64,000 nucleotides of DNA from Streptomyces sp. rh34 (GCF_002551245.1 NZ_NTGZ01000006.1:18157-82156); one strand, 5' to 3'. Counted from the first letter of the stretch, positions 27,960 through 36,637 are shown. A program made the numbers and translations. Notes: a model not told the origin generated them from the sequence alone.

Positions 27960-28426
27960 ACCCGTACGACGCAGACACACACCCTGGGCCTTACCTCGTC
28001 GTCGAAGTGCTCGGTGTCGGGGATGTCAGCGTGCACGCCCTCGCACATGGTCCGGAGGAGCCGCTGCACCAGGCCGCTACACGCGTCATCGAAGCCGCAG
28101 CGGCGTTGGACGAGCGACACGAGAGCGTGCGCGATGCGGTCCAGCGCGCTCAGCGGCTGCTCGAAGGCACTGGTCGGGGTGAAGTCGGCCGAGCCCAGGT
28201 CTCGTACGCGCTGCTGCGCACAGCTCTCCCGGACCTCGGAGACGGCCTGGCCCAGCAGGACCGGGCATACAGCCAGCTCGTCGAGTCCCTGTCCGCCTAC
28301 CGCCGGCTTCTTCCCTCGTCCGAGCCTGCTCAACACGCGAGCAACAAGAGCCACGGGCAGGGCCAGAAGACGAGGCCCCACCGGGACGACGACTGGGCCG
28401 TCGCCGGGGAGCGGACGGGCTGGTAG
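27956..28426 (+). CDS. Hypothetical protein
   Basis: A 156-residue protein from a GTG overlapping the previous stop. It has a beta-rich start (PYLVVEVLGVGDVSVHAL), helices (ATRVIEAAAALDERHESV) and a basic, probably disordered C-terminus. No domain recognised. The next frame overlaps its end without a normal start codon, so the junction with the following gene may be damaged. Confidence 0.65.
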   Translation: MNPYDADTHPGPYLVVEVLGVGDVSVHALAHGPEEPLHQAATRVIEAAAALDERHESVRDAVQRAQRLLEGTGRGEVGRAQVSYALLRTALPDLGDGLAQQDRAYSQLVESLSAYRRLLPSSEPAQHASNKSHGQGQKTRPHRDDDWAVAGERTGW

Positions 28427-28784
28427 CCCTCGAAGCGGTTGCGGCCGGAGGTGTTCGCTTTCGCCGCAACGCGATCGGCGAGGACCCGTACATCTCGCGG
28501 GAGAAGGCCCAGTGGCAGGAGCCGGCGGTCTTCCCGCAGACCGTGCAGCGGCTGGTCGCCGACGGGCTACTGCATCAGGACACCACCGAGAACGTGTACC
28601 GGCCCGGCCAGCTCCTCTCGCTCACTTCGCAGGGGGAAGCCGCCCTGCGTGATGGTCGCGCGACGACCTCCCGGGTGTCCGCCGCCCTCGGCCGCACCAC
28701 CACGCAGACCACGTCAGGCACGCCTCCGACCCGGCCGCCGTGCCCATCGCCAGGACCTCCCTCGCGACCCCCCGCTCACGCTGA
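28420..28784 (+). pseudogene. Small winged-helix-like gene, damaged
   Basis: A well-formed coding frame begins around 28420 (ALEAVAAGGVRFRRNAIGED, then TVQRLVADGLLHQDTTENVY), resembling a winged-helix DNA-binding protein. It has no ATG, GTG or TTG where the start should be: the base triplet at the expected overlap is GTA (28423). Near 28690 the third-position GC signal moves to another frame, which then runs to a TGA at 28782, 24 bases before the next gene. In the unshifted frame the tail is a Pro-rich run. Both ends therefore look altered by point changes or sequence errors. Confidence 0.5.
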
Positions 28785-28808
28785 CCTCATCCCGACAAGG
28801 ACCCCACC

Positions 28809-29660
28809 ATGGCTACCCCCGGCCTGCCTCCCACCTTCTCCATCGCTTCCATCGACGCCCAGCGCGTCGAGGAGGCTCTCGCCCGGATCGGGCCCAAGTG
28901 GACCACCTGGACCGCGATGACCCTGGCCCAGGTGAGGGGCCCCGTGCGCGTCCGCGACGTTGCTGCGCAGCTCCCCTTCGTCAGTGAGCAGTTCGTCGGC
29001 AAACGGCTGGCCACGATGCACGCCGACGGACTGGTGGTCCGCGGCTACGACCGGCGGGGCGCGCCGTACCAACTCAGCGCGCTCGGCACGTCTCTGGCCC
29101 CCGTCCTCCGCACGGTCTCGGACTGGTCCCGCACCCACCTGACACAAGAACCGATGGCCGAAGCCGAGCGTGTCGAGGACGCGCTGCGCCGCCTGCATCT
29201 TCGGCACTCGACTGCCGTGATTCAGGCCCTCGACTCGGCTGACGGCCAGATGCGGTTCGTCCACATCGCTGAGGCGGCCGGTCTGGACTACGGCCTCGCA
29301 CGGCAGCGACTTGTCCGGCTTCAGGCCGATGGCCTGGTCACGCGGACGGGCTCCCGGCACGGAGACCCGTACGTGCTCACCGATGCCGGCCAGGCGTTGG
29401 GGGCCGTCTACGCGAGTGTCGAGCACTGGAGCCAGCCCTTCGCGCTGCGAAGTGGAACAGCGGCACCGCGTCCGGCAGCGGCAGCAACGCGCACCCACGT
29501 CGGCATTCCGCTGGGGGCGGGAGCCGACAGCGCCCGGACCGTGGCGGCCCTACGGCGTAGCACCGCCACGTCCAACGTCATGTTCAGCCACGCGCCACAG
29601 CCGCAACCGCGGGTGCCGGCGGCCGTGACCGCTCGGTCGGCACCGGGCCGGGGCCGGTGA
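28809..29660 (+). CDS. Tandem HxlR-like winged-helix regulator
   Basis: A 283-residue protein carrying two winged-helix domains in a row. The first spans about residues 10-110 (LARIGPKWTTWTAMTLAQ, FVGKRLATMHADGLVVRGYD). The second spans about 115-210 (AVIQALDSADGQMRFVHIAE, LARQRLVRLQADGLVTRTG). Both resemble the HxlR/MarR-type fold that normally works as a dimer, so this may be a single-chain dimer. A low-complexity tail follows. The ATG is preceded by AAGGA. It is a likely DNA-binding regulator of the element. Confidence 0.75.
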   Translation: MATPGLPPTFSIASIDAQRVEEALARIGPKWTTWTAMTLAQVRGPVRVRDVAAQLPFVSEQFVGKRLATMHADGLVVRGYDRRGAPYQLSALGTSLAPVLRTVSDWSRTHLTQEPMAEAERVEDALRRLHLRHSTAVIQALDSADGQMRFVHIAEAAGLDYGLARQRLVRLQADGLVTRTGSRHGDPYVLTDAGQALGAVYASVEHWSQPFALRSGTAAPRPAAAATRTHVGIPLGAGADSARTVAALRRSTATSNVMFSHAPQPQPRVPAAVTARSAPGRGR

Positions 29661-29775
29661 TGGGAGTGAGAACTAGAGGCCACCTGCCGCCGCCACGGCA
29701 TCCGCGTGCGCTCCGGCGGCTCCCGCCGTTGCTCACGCAGATCCGTTCGCCTCCTTCGCTTCCGGAGACTCGACC

Positions 29776-30726
29776 ATGTACGCCCCTGATGACCCGACCC
29801 GGTACCAAGAGGTACTGGTCAGCCCCATGTATCTGGCTGGTTCCAACGGGACCGGCGAGGCTGGCTTCGCGCCCGTCGCCCACTGGCCCCATCAGTACCT
29901 CGATGAGGGCCCCTGCCAGCTCCTCGTGACCTCTCCCGACCAACGGATTCGGATCGGCTGGCTCGGCGACGACTTCGAACTGTGGAAGATCAGCGCAGCC
30001 GAGGACGCCTTCTCGGCGTCTCGCTGGACGGCGACGTTCAACCACGTCACCCCGGCCGAGATGGTCGCCGGCCTCACCGCCGCACTGGTCCAGGACTACG
30101 ACGAAGCCATCGCCTCCGACACCCTCGGCCGCTTCTTGGCAGGGCCAACCGTCCCCTGGAGGGACACCGTCCGGCCGCTGACCGATGCCGGCTGGAACCT
30201 TGACGGAGCTGCTGAACTCGGCACCGTCGAGATCATCGCTCCTGACGACCAAGCGGGCATCCTTATCGATCGGCGCGGATACGGCTCCGACCGCACGACC
30301 GTTGAGCTGTGGGCTGGCCCGCCGGGCTGGGGCACTCGTGCCGAAGCGACGTTCACGGCCCGCACCCCATCGCATTTGATCGCCGCAACCGCCGCTGTGA
30401 TGGCGAAGTCGACCCCGGTGGTCCGTGAACGCCACCAGGTCGACCGGCGGATGCAACACCTTGTCACGATGACCCCTGTCGCTTCGGCCACGCCGATCGC
30501 CGAGGCTCAGGTTTCGCGCGCTCCGACTCCGCTGGACGTACGCCGCACCGCGGTCACCCAGGCCGTACACCGTGCCGCGCGGGCACCACGCACAGCAGCC
30601 GACCTCCGGGTGATGGCCGCGCAGAGTCGCTCCACGGGGGCGGCGCAGAAATGGACGGGACACCCCGCGCCCGCGACCCCTGCCCGGCTGCCGGCCAACT
30701 CGCCGACGCCCCGGCGCGGACGCTGA
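29776..30726 (+). CDS. DUF317 domain protein
   Basis: A 316-residue protein with two copies of the DUF317 type of fold: about residues 10-110 (YLDEGPCQLLVTSPDQRIRI, WTATFNHVTPAEMVAGLT) and about 120-215 (VEIIAPDDQAGILIDRRGYG, EATFTARTPSHLIAATAAV). The rest is a basic, Ala/Pro-rich tail. DUF317 proteins are frequent on Streptomyces linear plasmids and integrative elements, often near transfer genes; their function is unknown. The ATG follows a GGAGACTCGACC leader. Confidence 0.8.
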   Translation: MYAPDDPTRYQEVLVSPMYLAGSNGTGEAGFAPVAHWPHQYLDEGPCQLLVTSPDQRIRIGWLGDDFELWKISAAEDAFSASRWTATFNHVTPAEMVAGLTAALVQDYDEAIASDTLGRFLAGPTVPWRDTVRPLTDAGWNLDGAAELGTVEIIAPDDQAGILIDRRGYGSDRTTVELWAGPPGWGTRAEATFTARTPSHLIAATAAVMAKSTPVVRERHQVDRRMQHLVTMTPVASATPIAEAQVSRAPTPLDVRRTAVTQAVHRAARAPRTAADLRVMAAQSRSTGAAQKWTGHPAPATPARLPANSPTPRRGR

Positions 30727-30803
30727 GAGCCCATCTTTGAACCCCTGTTGATCTCGTACACGCACAGTCCCGGCTCTGCGAAGGGCTGGTCTACGCTCAC
30801 CGC

Positions 30804-31086
30804 GTGGGCCTGTGTTTGGAACTCCTGATCGTCGACTGCGCGTACATAGAAGCAGCGTCGGCCGAGAATGCGGGCAGACCTGGTGGAGACCGCTGCGTTC
30901 CGCAGTGGCGACGTCCGGGAGGCCCGACGGCCGGAGGGATGGTCCTGGCCTGAGGCCCACGGCAGCCCCTGGTACGCGCGCTACGAGTTCCGCAACACGC
31001 TCACCTCGTACAAGCCGCACTTCTGGGCCGGTGAACGCTGGGACACCCCCTCATCCGCCCCTGCGAACTCACGAGCGACGGCGTAG
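30804..31086 (+). pseudogene. Small hypothetical gene, frameshifted
   Basis: A GTG at 30804 starts a short frame (GLCLELLIVDCAYIEAASAE). At GGG (30872-30874), dropping one G continues it into a second frame with strong coding pattern (LVETAAFRSGDVREARRP, SPWYARYEFRNTLTSYKPHF) to a TAG at 31086. The join gives about 93 residues with a run of aromatic residues typical of a small globular protein. Unknown family. As written the first frame continues into nonsense. Confidence 0.55.
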
Positions 31087-31195
31087 TGAGCAGGCCGTCG
31101 CCCGAGACGAAGCGACGGACTGCCCATTCTCACGCCTGCTCGGTGCGGCAACGTGAGGGGCGGCGAGGTAGGCATTGTTTCTCGGATCGCGGGCC

Positions 31196-32389
31196 TCAGG
31201 CGGGAATGAGGCCGTGGGGGTCGATGATGAACTTCTCGGACGCTCCCGCGTCGAAGGTCGCGTAGGCGTCGGGGGCGTCGTCGAGGCTGATCACCTTCGT
31301 GTTGAGCATGGCGCTCAGGTAGGGCATGCGGTCCCACAGGATCGCCATCATCAGCTCGCGGTTGTAGTGCATGATCGGTGCCTGCCCGCCGGCGATCCGC
31401 GGCGACTTGGTCCATGCCTTGCCGAAGTCGATCGGGTACGTTCCCTCTTGCTCGGCCTTCGACTTCGCGAGCGGGTCGGCGCCGTAGACGCCGATGACTC
31501 CGGTGGCTCCGCCCGCGCGGGTGGCGTCGATCACCTGGTTGATGGCGTGGGCCGGGTCCATGTCCTTGGCCTCGCTGCCGATGCCGTGTGCCTCGGTGCC
31601 GACGTAGTCGACTGCGCAGTCGACCATGGGTTCGCCCAGGATGGCCTCGATCTGGTCGGTGAGCGCTGTGTCCTGGCTCAGGTCGATCGTCTCGCAGCCG
31701 TTCTTCTTCACCAGTTCCAGGCGGTCCTTGTGGTAGTCGCCGACGATGATGCAGGACGCCCCGAGGAGGCGCGCCGCTGCTGCGGCGCAACGGCCGACCG
31801 GGCCGGCGCCGGCGATGTACACGGTCGAGCCCGGCTTGGCACCGGCCTCCATGAGACCGTGGAACGCGGTGGGCAGGATGTCCGAGAGCAGCGCCAGGTC
31901 ACGGATCTTCGCCATGGCCTGGTCCCTGTCCGGGAAGCGCAGGAGCTGGAAGTCGGCGTAGGGGACGAACAGGTACTCGGCCTGGCCGCCGGTCCAGTCG
32001 CCCAGGTTGAAGCCGTACGCGCCGCAGGACACCTTGGGGTTTGTGGTCTCGCAGACGTCGGTCCGGCGCGCCCTGCAGTTGCGGCATCGGCCGCAGGCGA
32101 CGTTGAACGGGACGGAGACGAGGTCGCCCTCACTGAGGAACTCGACGTCGGGGCCGACCTCGATGACCTCCCCGGTCATCTCGTGCCCCACCACCATGCC
32201 CTGGGGCACCGGGAAGGATCCGCGGTAGATGTGCAGGTCGCTACCGCAGATGTTGGTGGCGACGATCCTGAGGATGACTCCGTGCGGGGCCTTCTTCCCG
32301 TTCGGCATCTGAAGCTTCGGGAAGTCCAGGGACTCAACACGCATGTCTTTCGGGTTCTGAAAGGTGACAGCACGGTTGCTGCTTGCCAT
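31196..32389 (-). CDS. fdhA: Glutathione-independent formaldehyde dehydrogenase
   Basis: A 397-residue zinc-dependent medium-chain dehydrogenase. The catalytic zinc region is NICGSDLHIYRG with GHEMTGEV. The structural zinc loop is CGRCRNCRARRTDVC. The NAD-binding Rossmann motif is YIAGAGPVGRCAAAAARLLG. Overall length and the C-terminal region (IDFGKAWTKSPRIAGGQAPI) match the FdhA type, which oxidises formaldehyde to formate with NAD without glutathione and can dismutate other aldehydes. It is the last of four minus-strand genes with stress-related products, separated by short gaps. A general aldehyde dismutase is the main alternative. Confidence 0.88.
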   Translation of the reverse strand: MASSNRAVTFQNPKDMRVESLDFPKLQMPNGKKAPHGVILRIVATNICGSDLHIYRGSFPVPQGMVVGHEMTGEVIEVGPDVEFLSEGDLVSVPFNVACGRCRNCRARRTDVCETTNPKVSCGAYGFNLGDWTGGQAEYLFVPYADFQLLRFPDRDQAMAKIRDLALLSDILPTAFHGLMEAGAKPGSTVYIAGAGPVGRCAAAAARLLGASCIIVGDYHKDRLELVKKNGCETIDLSQDTALTDQIEAILGEPMVDCAVDYVGTEAHGIGSEAKDMDPAHAINQVIDATRAGGATGVIGVYGADPLAKSKAEQEGTYPIDFGKAWTKSPRIAGGQAPIMHYNRELMMAILWDRMPYLSAMLNTKVISLDDAPDAYATFDAGASEKFIIDPHGLIPA

Positions 32390-32468
32390 GACGATCTCCT
32401 CTGCTGATCCACGGCGACTCGGCCGTGGGGGTGCCGGATGTCATTCGGTGGCTTGCGACTTCTCCGGG

Positions 32469-33026
32469 TCAGGCGGGTTGCACTGCGGCGGCGAAGCGTT
32501 CGATGATCGCCTTGCAGAAGGCGGGGAGGTCCTGCGGGCTGCGGCTGGAGATCAGCTGGTCGTCGATCACGACCTCCTCGTCGACGACCTCGGCGCCGGC
32601 GTTGCGCAGGTCAGTACGAATGCTGGGCCATGAGGTGAGGCGGCGCCCGCGTAGCACGCCAGCCTCCGCCAGTATCCAAGGTCCGTGGCAGATGGTGGCA
32701 ACGGGCTTCCCGCTCTCTACGAACGCCCTCACGAAGGCGACGGCGTCGGGGTCGGTGCGCAGCTGGTCGGGGTTCATGGTGCCGCCGGGCAGCAGGAGCG
32801 CCTCGTAGTCGCTCACGCGGGCGTCAGCGACCGTCTTGTCCACGGTGAAGGTTCCGGCCGGGTCGATGTCCATCTGGCGCGCGTTGATCTCGCCGGTGTG
32901 GAGGGAGAGGAGTTCGGCCTGCGCTCCAGCGCCCAGCAGTGCGCCGAGAGGCTGTTCGAGCTCGACGCGCTCAACGCCGTCCGTGGCCAGGATGGCGACC
33001 TTCCAGCCGTGCAGTTCGTTGGTCAT
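32469..33026 (-). CDS. DJ-1/PfpI family protein (glyoxalase/deglycase-like)
   Basis: A 185-residue member of the DJ-1/PfpI superfamily. The nucleophile elbow is VATICHGPWILAEAG with the catalytic Cys followed by His, and a conserved acidic residue lies near the start (DGVERVELEQPLG). The PfpI/YhbO branch has been linked to methylglyoxal removal and repair of glycated or oxidised macromolecules. Its position next to formaldehyde dehydrogenase supports a reactive carbonyl defence role. The length is normal. Confidence 0.85.
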   Translation of the reverse strand: MTNELHGWKVAILATDGVERVELEQPLGALLGAGAQAELLSLHTGEINARQMDIDPAGTFTVDKTVADARVSDYEALLLPGGTMNPDQLRTDPDAVAFVRAFVESGKPVATICHGPWILAEAGVLRGRRLTSWPSIRTDLRNAGAEVVDEEVVIDDQLISSRSPQDLPAFCKAIIERFAAAVQPA

Positions 33027-33134
33027 GGTGCGTGGTTCCTTCCGGTTGTCGGCGGGGGACCGGTTCGGGTCCGCGCTGCCGTCGAGGTGGAGGAGGACCT
33101 TGGTCCAACCGTCCTCGCGGTGGTCGGCCAGTCG

Positions 33135-33548
33135 TCAGAAGGCCGTCGCCGCAGCCTCGGCCACGGTCTGGTCCTGCTCACCGCTGCCGCCGCTGACGCC
33201 CACGGCGCCGACGATCCGGCCGCCGTGCCGCAGCGGGACACCTCCCGCGAAGATCATGACGCGTCCGTTGTTGGATGCGTTGATCCCGAAGAACTGCTCA
33301 CCGGGACCCGCGTTGGCGGCCAGGTCGGCGGTACTGATGTCGAAGGCCCGGGACGTGAATGCCTTACTGATGGAGATGTCGACGCTCCCGATCCACGCCT
33401 CGTCCATCCGGATGTGCGCGACGAGGTTGCCACCGACGTCGACGACGGCGATGTTGCTCGGCGAGCCGATCTCGTCGGCCTTGGCCTCCCCCGCAGCGAG
33501 GACTTGCCGGGCGTCCTCCAGGGACACGGACTCCATCTTGATGGTCAT
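33135..33548 (-). CDS. HbpS/GlcG-like heme-binding family protein
   Basis: A 137-residue protein of the GlcG/HbpS family (DUF336), with SLEDARQVLAAGEAKADEIG, NIAVVDVGGNLVAHIRMDEA, SISKAFTSRAF and a final GGVPLRHGGRIVGAVGVSGG. Streptomyces HbpS binds heme and senses redox stress through the SenS/SenR system; this copy has no visible signal peptide and no sensor kinase beside it. The ATG at 33548 is chosen over a longer upstream frame because the family begins here. Confidence 0.85.
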   Translation of the reverse strand: MTIKMESVSLEDARQVLAAGEAKADEIGSPSNIAVVDVGGNLVAHIRMDEAWIGSVDISISKAFTSRAFDISTADLAANAGPGEQFFGINASNNGRVMIFAGGVPLRHGGRIVGAVGVSGGSGEQDQTVAEAAATAF

Positions 33549-33755
33549 GGCAAGGTCCCTTCTGCTGTGGGTACGCGGTTGTCGCCTGGTGTATTCCGAC
33601 CCCGCGCTCCGCCTACCGAGCCGAACCTCGCGTGCTCCGATGCGCACGGCAGGCCCACCCCATGACGGCCCAATCGATCACCGGTGCGGCAATTCGGGCG
33701 CCGACCGGGACCAGTCCGACGCGCTCGCCGGCGCGTGGACCAGGCAGTTTGGTCT

Positions 33756-34061
33756 TCAGGGGAGTTTGTGGGCGAGGACGTCGAGTTGCTCGACGGACGG
33801 CGGTTGGGCGAACAGCTCACCGGCTCGTTCCGTCAAGGCGCTGCCCAGACGGCCGGCGAGGTGGGCCTGGCGTGCGTCGTCGTGAGGGAAGGCGTCGAAG
33901 ATGGCGAAGGTGGACGGGCTCAGGCGTACGGCGAACCAGGCGACGGTGTCGGGCTCCTCCAGCACGATGGCAAGACCGTCGCGGAGAAAGGCGGCGACCT
34001 CTTCCTCCTTGCCGGGCTGGGCCTCGACCTGTACGTGCAGCGCGACGTTGATGTTAGCCAT
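33756..34061 (-). CDS. Antibiotic biosynthesis monooxygenase-fold protein
   Basis: A 101-residue dimeric ferredoxin-like (ABM) protein: NINVALHVQVEAQPGKEEEV, AWFAVRLSPSTFAIFDAFP and HLAGRLGSALTERA. ABM proteins include quinol monooxygenases and heme-degrading enzymes; many small ones have no known substrate. The ATG at 34061 follows AGGAG at good spacing. It is the first of the four-gene stress set and probably lies under its promoter. Confidence 0.85.
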   Translation of the reverse strand: MANINVALHVQVEAQPGKEEEVAAFLRDGLAIVLEEPDTVAWFAVRLSPSTFAIFDAFPHDDARQAHLAGRLGSALTERAGELFAQPPSVEQLDVLAHKLP

Positions 34062-34376
34062 GAGGGGGCTCCTTTCGGGTGCTCGGTCGCCCGGGAGCGG
34101 CCGGGCACTGCCGTGACCGGTTGGCGTCGAAACGGGTCTCCTGTACGGCCGCGCCGATGCCTGGCGGCGGATGAGGTGTGGCTCTTGCTGACCCCCGGCC
34201 CGCCCGCGGCGCCAGCCTGGTGACAACGCACGGCCCAGGACGCCCCACGATCGCAGCTGGGGCGGGCTCTCGCTCACCGAAGGTGCTCCTCGCTGGTGAG
34301 GCCGCCGAGCCGTGCCCTACCAACCCTCCCACTGCGGGCCGCGCTGTCAAATCCACGGCATACGCGATGGGTGAGA

Positions 34377-34701
34377 ATGAACCGTCCACCAGGACCGTCT
34401 GCACGCCCTGTCCCGGCGTGGGTACGTGCCGGACTTCTACGAACTGGACCGGATCACCGAAACGGCAGTCAGCCTCCGCGTCGCCCACGCCGAGAGCCGT
34501 GCGTACCTCCAGGCGATCCGGCGCGTGGTGGAGGCTCGGGAGGCCGCCGCACCCGAGGTTGAGGCACCGGCGGTTCGGCTGGCTCAGGCCGCTGTCGCCC
34601 GCTCCGGGAAGACGCGGCACGCCCCGGGGGCCGCGCCCGAACCGTCCTCTCCGGCGGCGGTCGTAGGGCCGTCAGCGCCCACAACGGGGCCCCGACGTTG
34701 A
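34377..34701 (+). pseudogene. Small helical protein, frameshifted after start
   Basis: An ATG at 34377 with GGTGAG upstream starts a frame that breaks after two codons. Dropping one C at 34382-34383 gives MNVHQDRLHALSRRGYVPDF, continuing as ELDRITETAVSLRVAHAESR to a TGA at 34701. The intact product would be about 107 residues, helical with a low-complexity tail. Without that correction only a shorter protein from the GTG at 34426 can be made. The family is unknown. It converges with the next gene on the minus strand. Confidence 0.6.
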
Positions 34702-34705
34702 AGGC

Positions 34706-34969
34706 TTAGCTCCGATTCTCGTCGCGGTGGCCCTCTTCGGCCCGGGGGCCCACCGCGCGGACCAGCTCCTCCACCGTCAGCTCCACGCGCCGGCCTTCGG
34801 CGACCCGGCGCTCCACCGTCTCCTCGTCCGGCCACCGGTCGGGCTGTGCGCCGACTCCCCACTGGCCGTCGGCGACCATCGCGATGTCGCCCACGGTCCA
34901 GGGCCGTCCGGCGGCGCGGATCTTGCGTTCCAGTCCGGCGCCGTCCCAGTGTCTGCTCGCCTCGGCCAT
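34706..34969 (-). CDS. Small hypothetical protein
   Basis: An 87-residue charged protein from an ATG at 34969 with AGGGGAG upstream. The sequence (HWDGAGLERKIRAAGRPWTV, WPDEETVERRVAEGRRVELT) suggests a helical protein with a small beta element. The family is unknown. Convergent with the damaged plus-strand gene that ends four bases away. Confidence 0.55.
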   Translation of the reverse strand: MAEASRHWDGAGLERKIRAAGRPWTVGDIAMVADGQWGVGAQPDRWPDEETVERRVAEGRRVELTVEELVRAVGPRAEEGHRDENRS

Positions 34970-35188
34970 CCCCTGCTCCCCTTCACCGACGTGCGGTCCC
35001 TCACCGCAACCCAGGTACGACAACCGCGGTCGCAGATCCATTCCCGTCCCGGCGACCGCTCGCTGGTGGTCTCCAGTTCGCCCACGGCAGACGGCATCCC
35101 CGGGGAAACGACTACGCACTTCGGCATGCCGCATGCCAACGTACGGGTGTCGGGAAAACCGCAGCTCAACGAAGGGATCCATCTAACC

Positions 35189-35536
35189 GTGAGCCCCTCT
35201 TCCACCCTCCTTCCGGCCGTTATCCGCCCCGCAGCGGATGCTCTCAACTGGCTCTCCGCCGACCACGGTGCGGGCGCGGTGCTCGATCTCCTGGACGCAC
35301 TCGGGTGGGCGATCGTCGACACCCCCGAGGCCAACGTCCACGCGACCAGCCCCGACGGTTGTGTCTACGTCGACTGGCTCCCCGAGGCCCCGTCGGCCTG
35401 GCAGCGCAACATCGTCTGGCACGTCCGGGTGCAGCCCGCAGATGGCGACGCATGGGTCCAGGAGTTCGGTCTCCACACCCCCTCCGAGGCCGTTGCCGGA
35501 TTCCTCGCCGCCTTGGTCACCAACTCCTCGTGCTGA
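35189..35536 (+). CDS. DUF317-like protein
   Basis: A 115-residue single-domain protein resembling one DUF317 unit: LLDALGWAIVDTPEANVHAT, CVYVDWLPE, IVWHVRVQPADGDAWVQEFG and a final SEAVAGFLAALV. It starts at a GTG at 35189 with GAAGG upstream. The two-domain DUF317 protein at 29776-30726 is the likely relative. The function of this family on conjugative elements is unknown. Confidence 0.65.
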   Translation: MSPSSTLLPAVIRPAADALNWLSADHGAGAVLDLLDALGWAIVDTPEANVHATSPDGCVYVDWLPEAPSAWQRNIVWHVRVQPADGDAWVQEFGLHTPSEAVAGFLAALVTNSSC

Positions 35537-35636
35537 CTGCCAATCAGGCTCCGCTCATACATCCACCGACGGCTCGACGACTCCCCGTTGTCAGGCCGAC
35601 CAGCCCTCTCAATGTCCACCGTTCACGGAGACTCCC

Positions 35637-35849
35637 TTGCCCCAGTACCTGACCGTCGGCCGCCTGCTCCGCCAGTTCCAGGAACTCGACCCCAATTTGC
35701 CGGTCCGTCTCGCCGTCAACCCCGACTTCCCCTTCGCCCACTTCGTGGGGGCCAAGGTCGTCGTCCGCGACGGCAAGGCGTACATCGCCGATGACGGTCA
35801 GGAGGACTACCTCCCGGTGGGGGCGCGCGATGCCCTCACCTGGGCTTGA
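35637..35849 (+). CDS. Small hypothetical protein
   Basis: A 70-residue protein from a TTG at 35637 preceded by GGAGACTCCC. The sequence (LTVGRLLRQFQELDPNLPVR, GAKVVVRDGKAYIADD) looks like a compact beta-rich fold. It resembles small DUF-type proteins of Streptomyces elements. Unknown function. Confidence 0.65.
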   Translation: MPQYLTVGRLLRQFQELDPNLPVRLAVNPDFPFAHFVGAKVVVRDGKAYIADDGQEDYLPVGARDALTWA

Positions 35850-35877
35850 TCGCTTCCCTACCATCACGGAGGCTTCC

Positions 35878-36267
35878 ATCTCGTCCCTCTCGCGTCCCGC
35901 GCCTCGTCTCGCGCTGCACGATGTCGCCGTGCGCCCCATGCCGTACGGCGTGCACAGCGCGCTTCTCCAGCGCATCTCCGCCCGCCCCGACGGCCCCATC
36001 GACATCACCTGGCTCGCTGCCGAAACCCCCCAACTTCCCCTCGGGCGCATCCGGCTGCGCTGGGAGCCCGCTTCGCGCAGCGGCTGGGACGTCACGACGT
36101 ACCTGGGGCTGACCACGGCCGAGGTGCTCCTCGGTTCCTGGCCCGCCGCCCCGGACGACTGGCCGCGCCTGGTCCGTCCGACCCTGTACGAGGTGACCGG
36201 CCTGTGCGCCGCCCTCTCTTTCGCGACCGACGCCCTCGACCTCTCCAACCGGCTCTCCGGAGTGTGA
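35878..36267 (+). CDS. Hypothetical protein with unusual start
   Basis: A clear coding frame ending at 36267 (ALLQRISARPDGPIDITWLA, PLGRIRLRWEPASRSGWDVT, FATDALDLSNRLSG). A GGAGG sits at 35870-35873 and the triplet at the expected start is ATC (35878), in the same GGAGnCTTCC leader context that gives GTG or TTG in other genes here. Either ATC is used, the start has mutated, or a later GTG (about 35930) is used. Length about 129 residues. The function is unknown. Confidence 0.6.
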   Translation: MSSLSRPAPRLALHDVAVRPMPYGVHSALLQRISARPDGPIDITWLAAETPQLPLGRIRLRWEPASRSGWDVTTYLGLTTAEVLLGSWPAAPDDWPRLVRPTLYEVTGLCAALSFATDALDLSNRLSGV

Positions 36268-36369
36268 CCGAGGGTCGCCGAAGGCCGCCTCATGCCGCTC
36301 AGGCAGGGGCGGCCTCGTCGTGCGTCCACTCGTTCGTTGCGTACGCTCGACCTGACGAAGGAGAACACT

Positions 36370-36606
36370 ATGGCCGACGACCAGAGGCTCTGGGGATACC
36401 CGGAGGTCGCCGCCCACCTGGGTATCAGCGTCGGCGCGACCCGCAGCCGTAAGAGCCGGGGCAGCCTGCCCTCGCCCGACGATGACAGCGTTCCGGACCG
36501 TCCCCGCTGGAAGCCGTCCACGTTCCAGAACTGGAGGCCGGTCGGCCGGGGATTTCGCAGCAACCTGCACAGCTCCCCCCGACAGGAGACCACGTCGACC
36601 GACTGA
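36370..36606 (+). CDS. Small MerR/AlpA-like DNA-binding protein
   Basis: A 78-residue protein with an N-terminal helix-turn-helix of the excisionase/AlpA sort (LWGYPEVAAHLGISVGATRS) and a basic linker with Pro-Trp-rich wing (RPRWKPSTFQNWRPVGRGFR). AAGGAG lies upstream of the ATG. Such proteins act as small regulators or as excisionase accessory factors. Here the integrase is a large serine recombinase with its own directionality factor candidate, so a regulatory role is more likely. Confidence 0.7.
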   Translation: MADDQRLWGYPEVAAHLGISVGATRSRKSRGSLPSPDDDSVPDRPRWKPSTFQNWRPVGRGFRSNLHSSPRQETTSTD

Positions 36607-36637
36607 CCGAGCGGGTGCTCGCCCGTAGGCTGCGGGC

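Noticed and set aside
30981..31790. 269-codon minus-strand frame over the formaldehyde dehydrogenase 3' end
   Set aside because: It is a shadow of the fdhA frame with Arg/His-rich sequence and no motifs.
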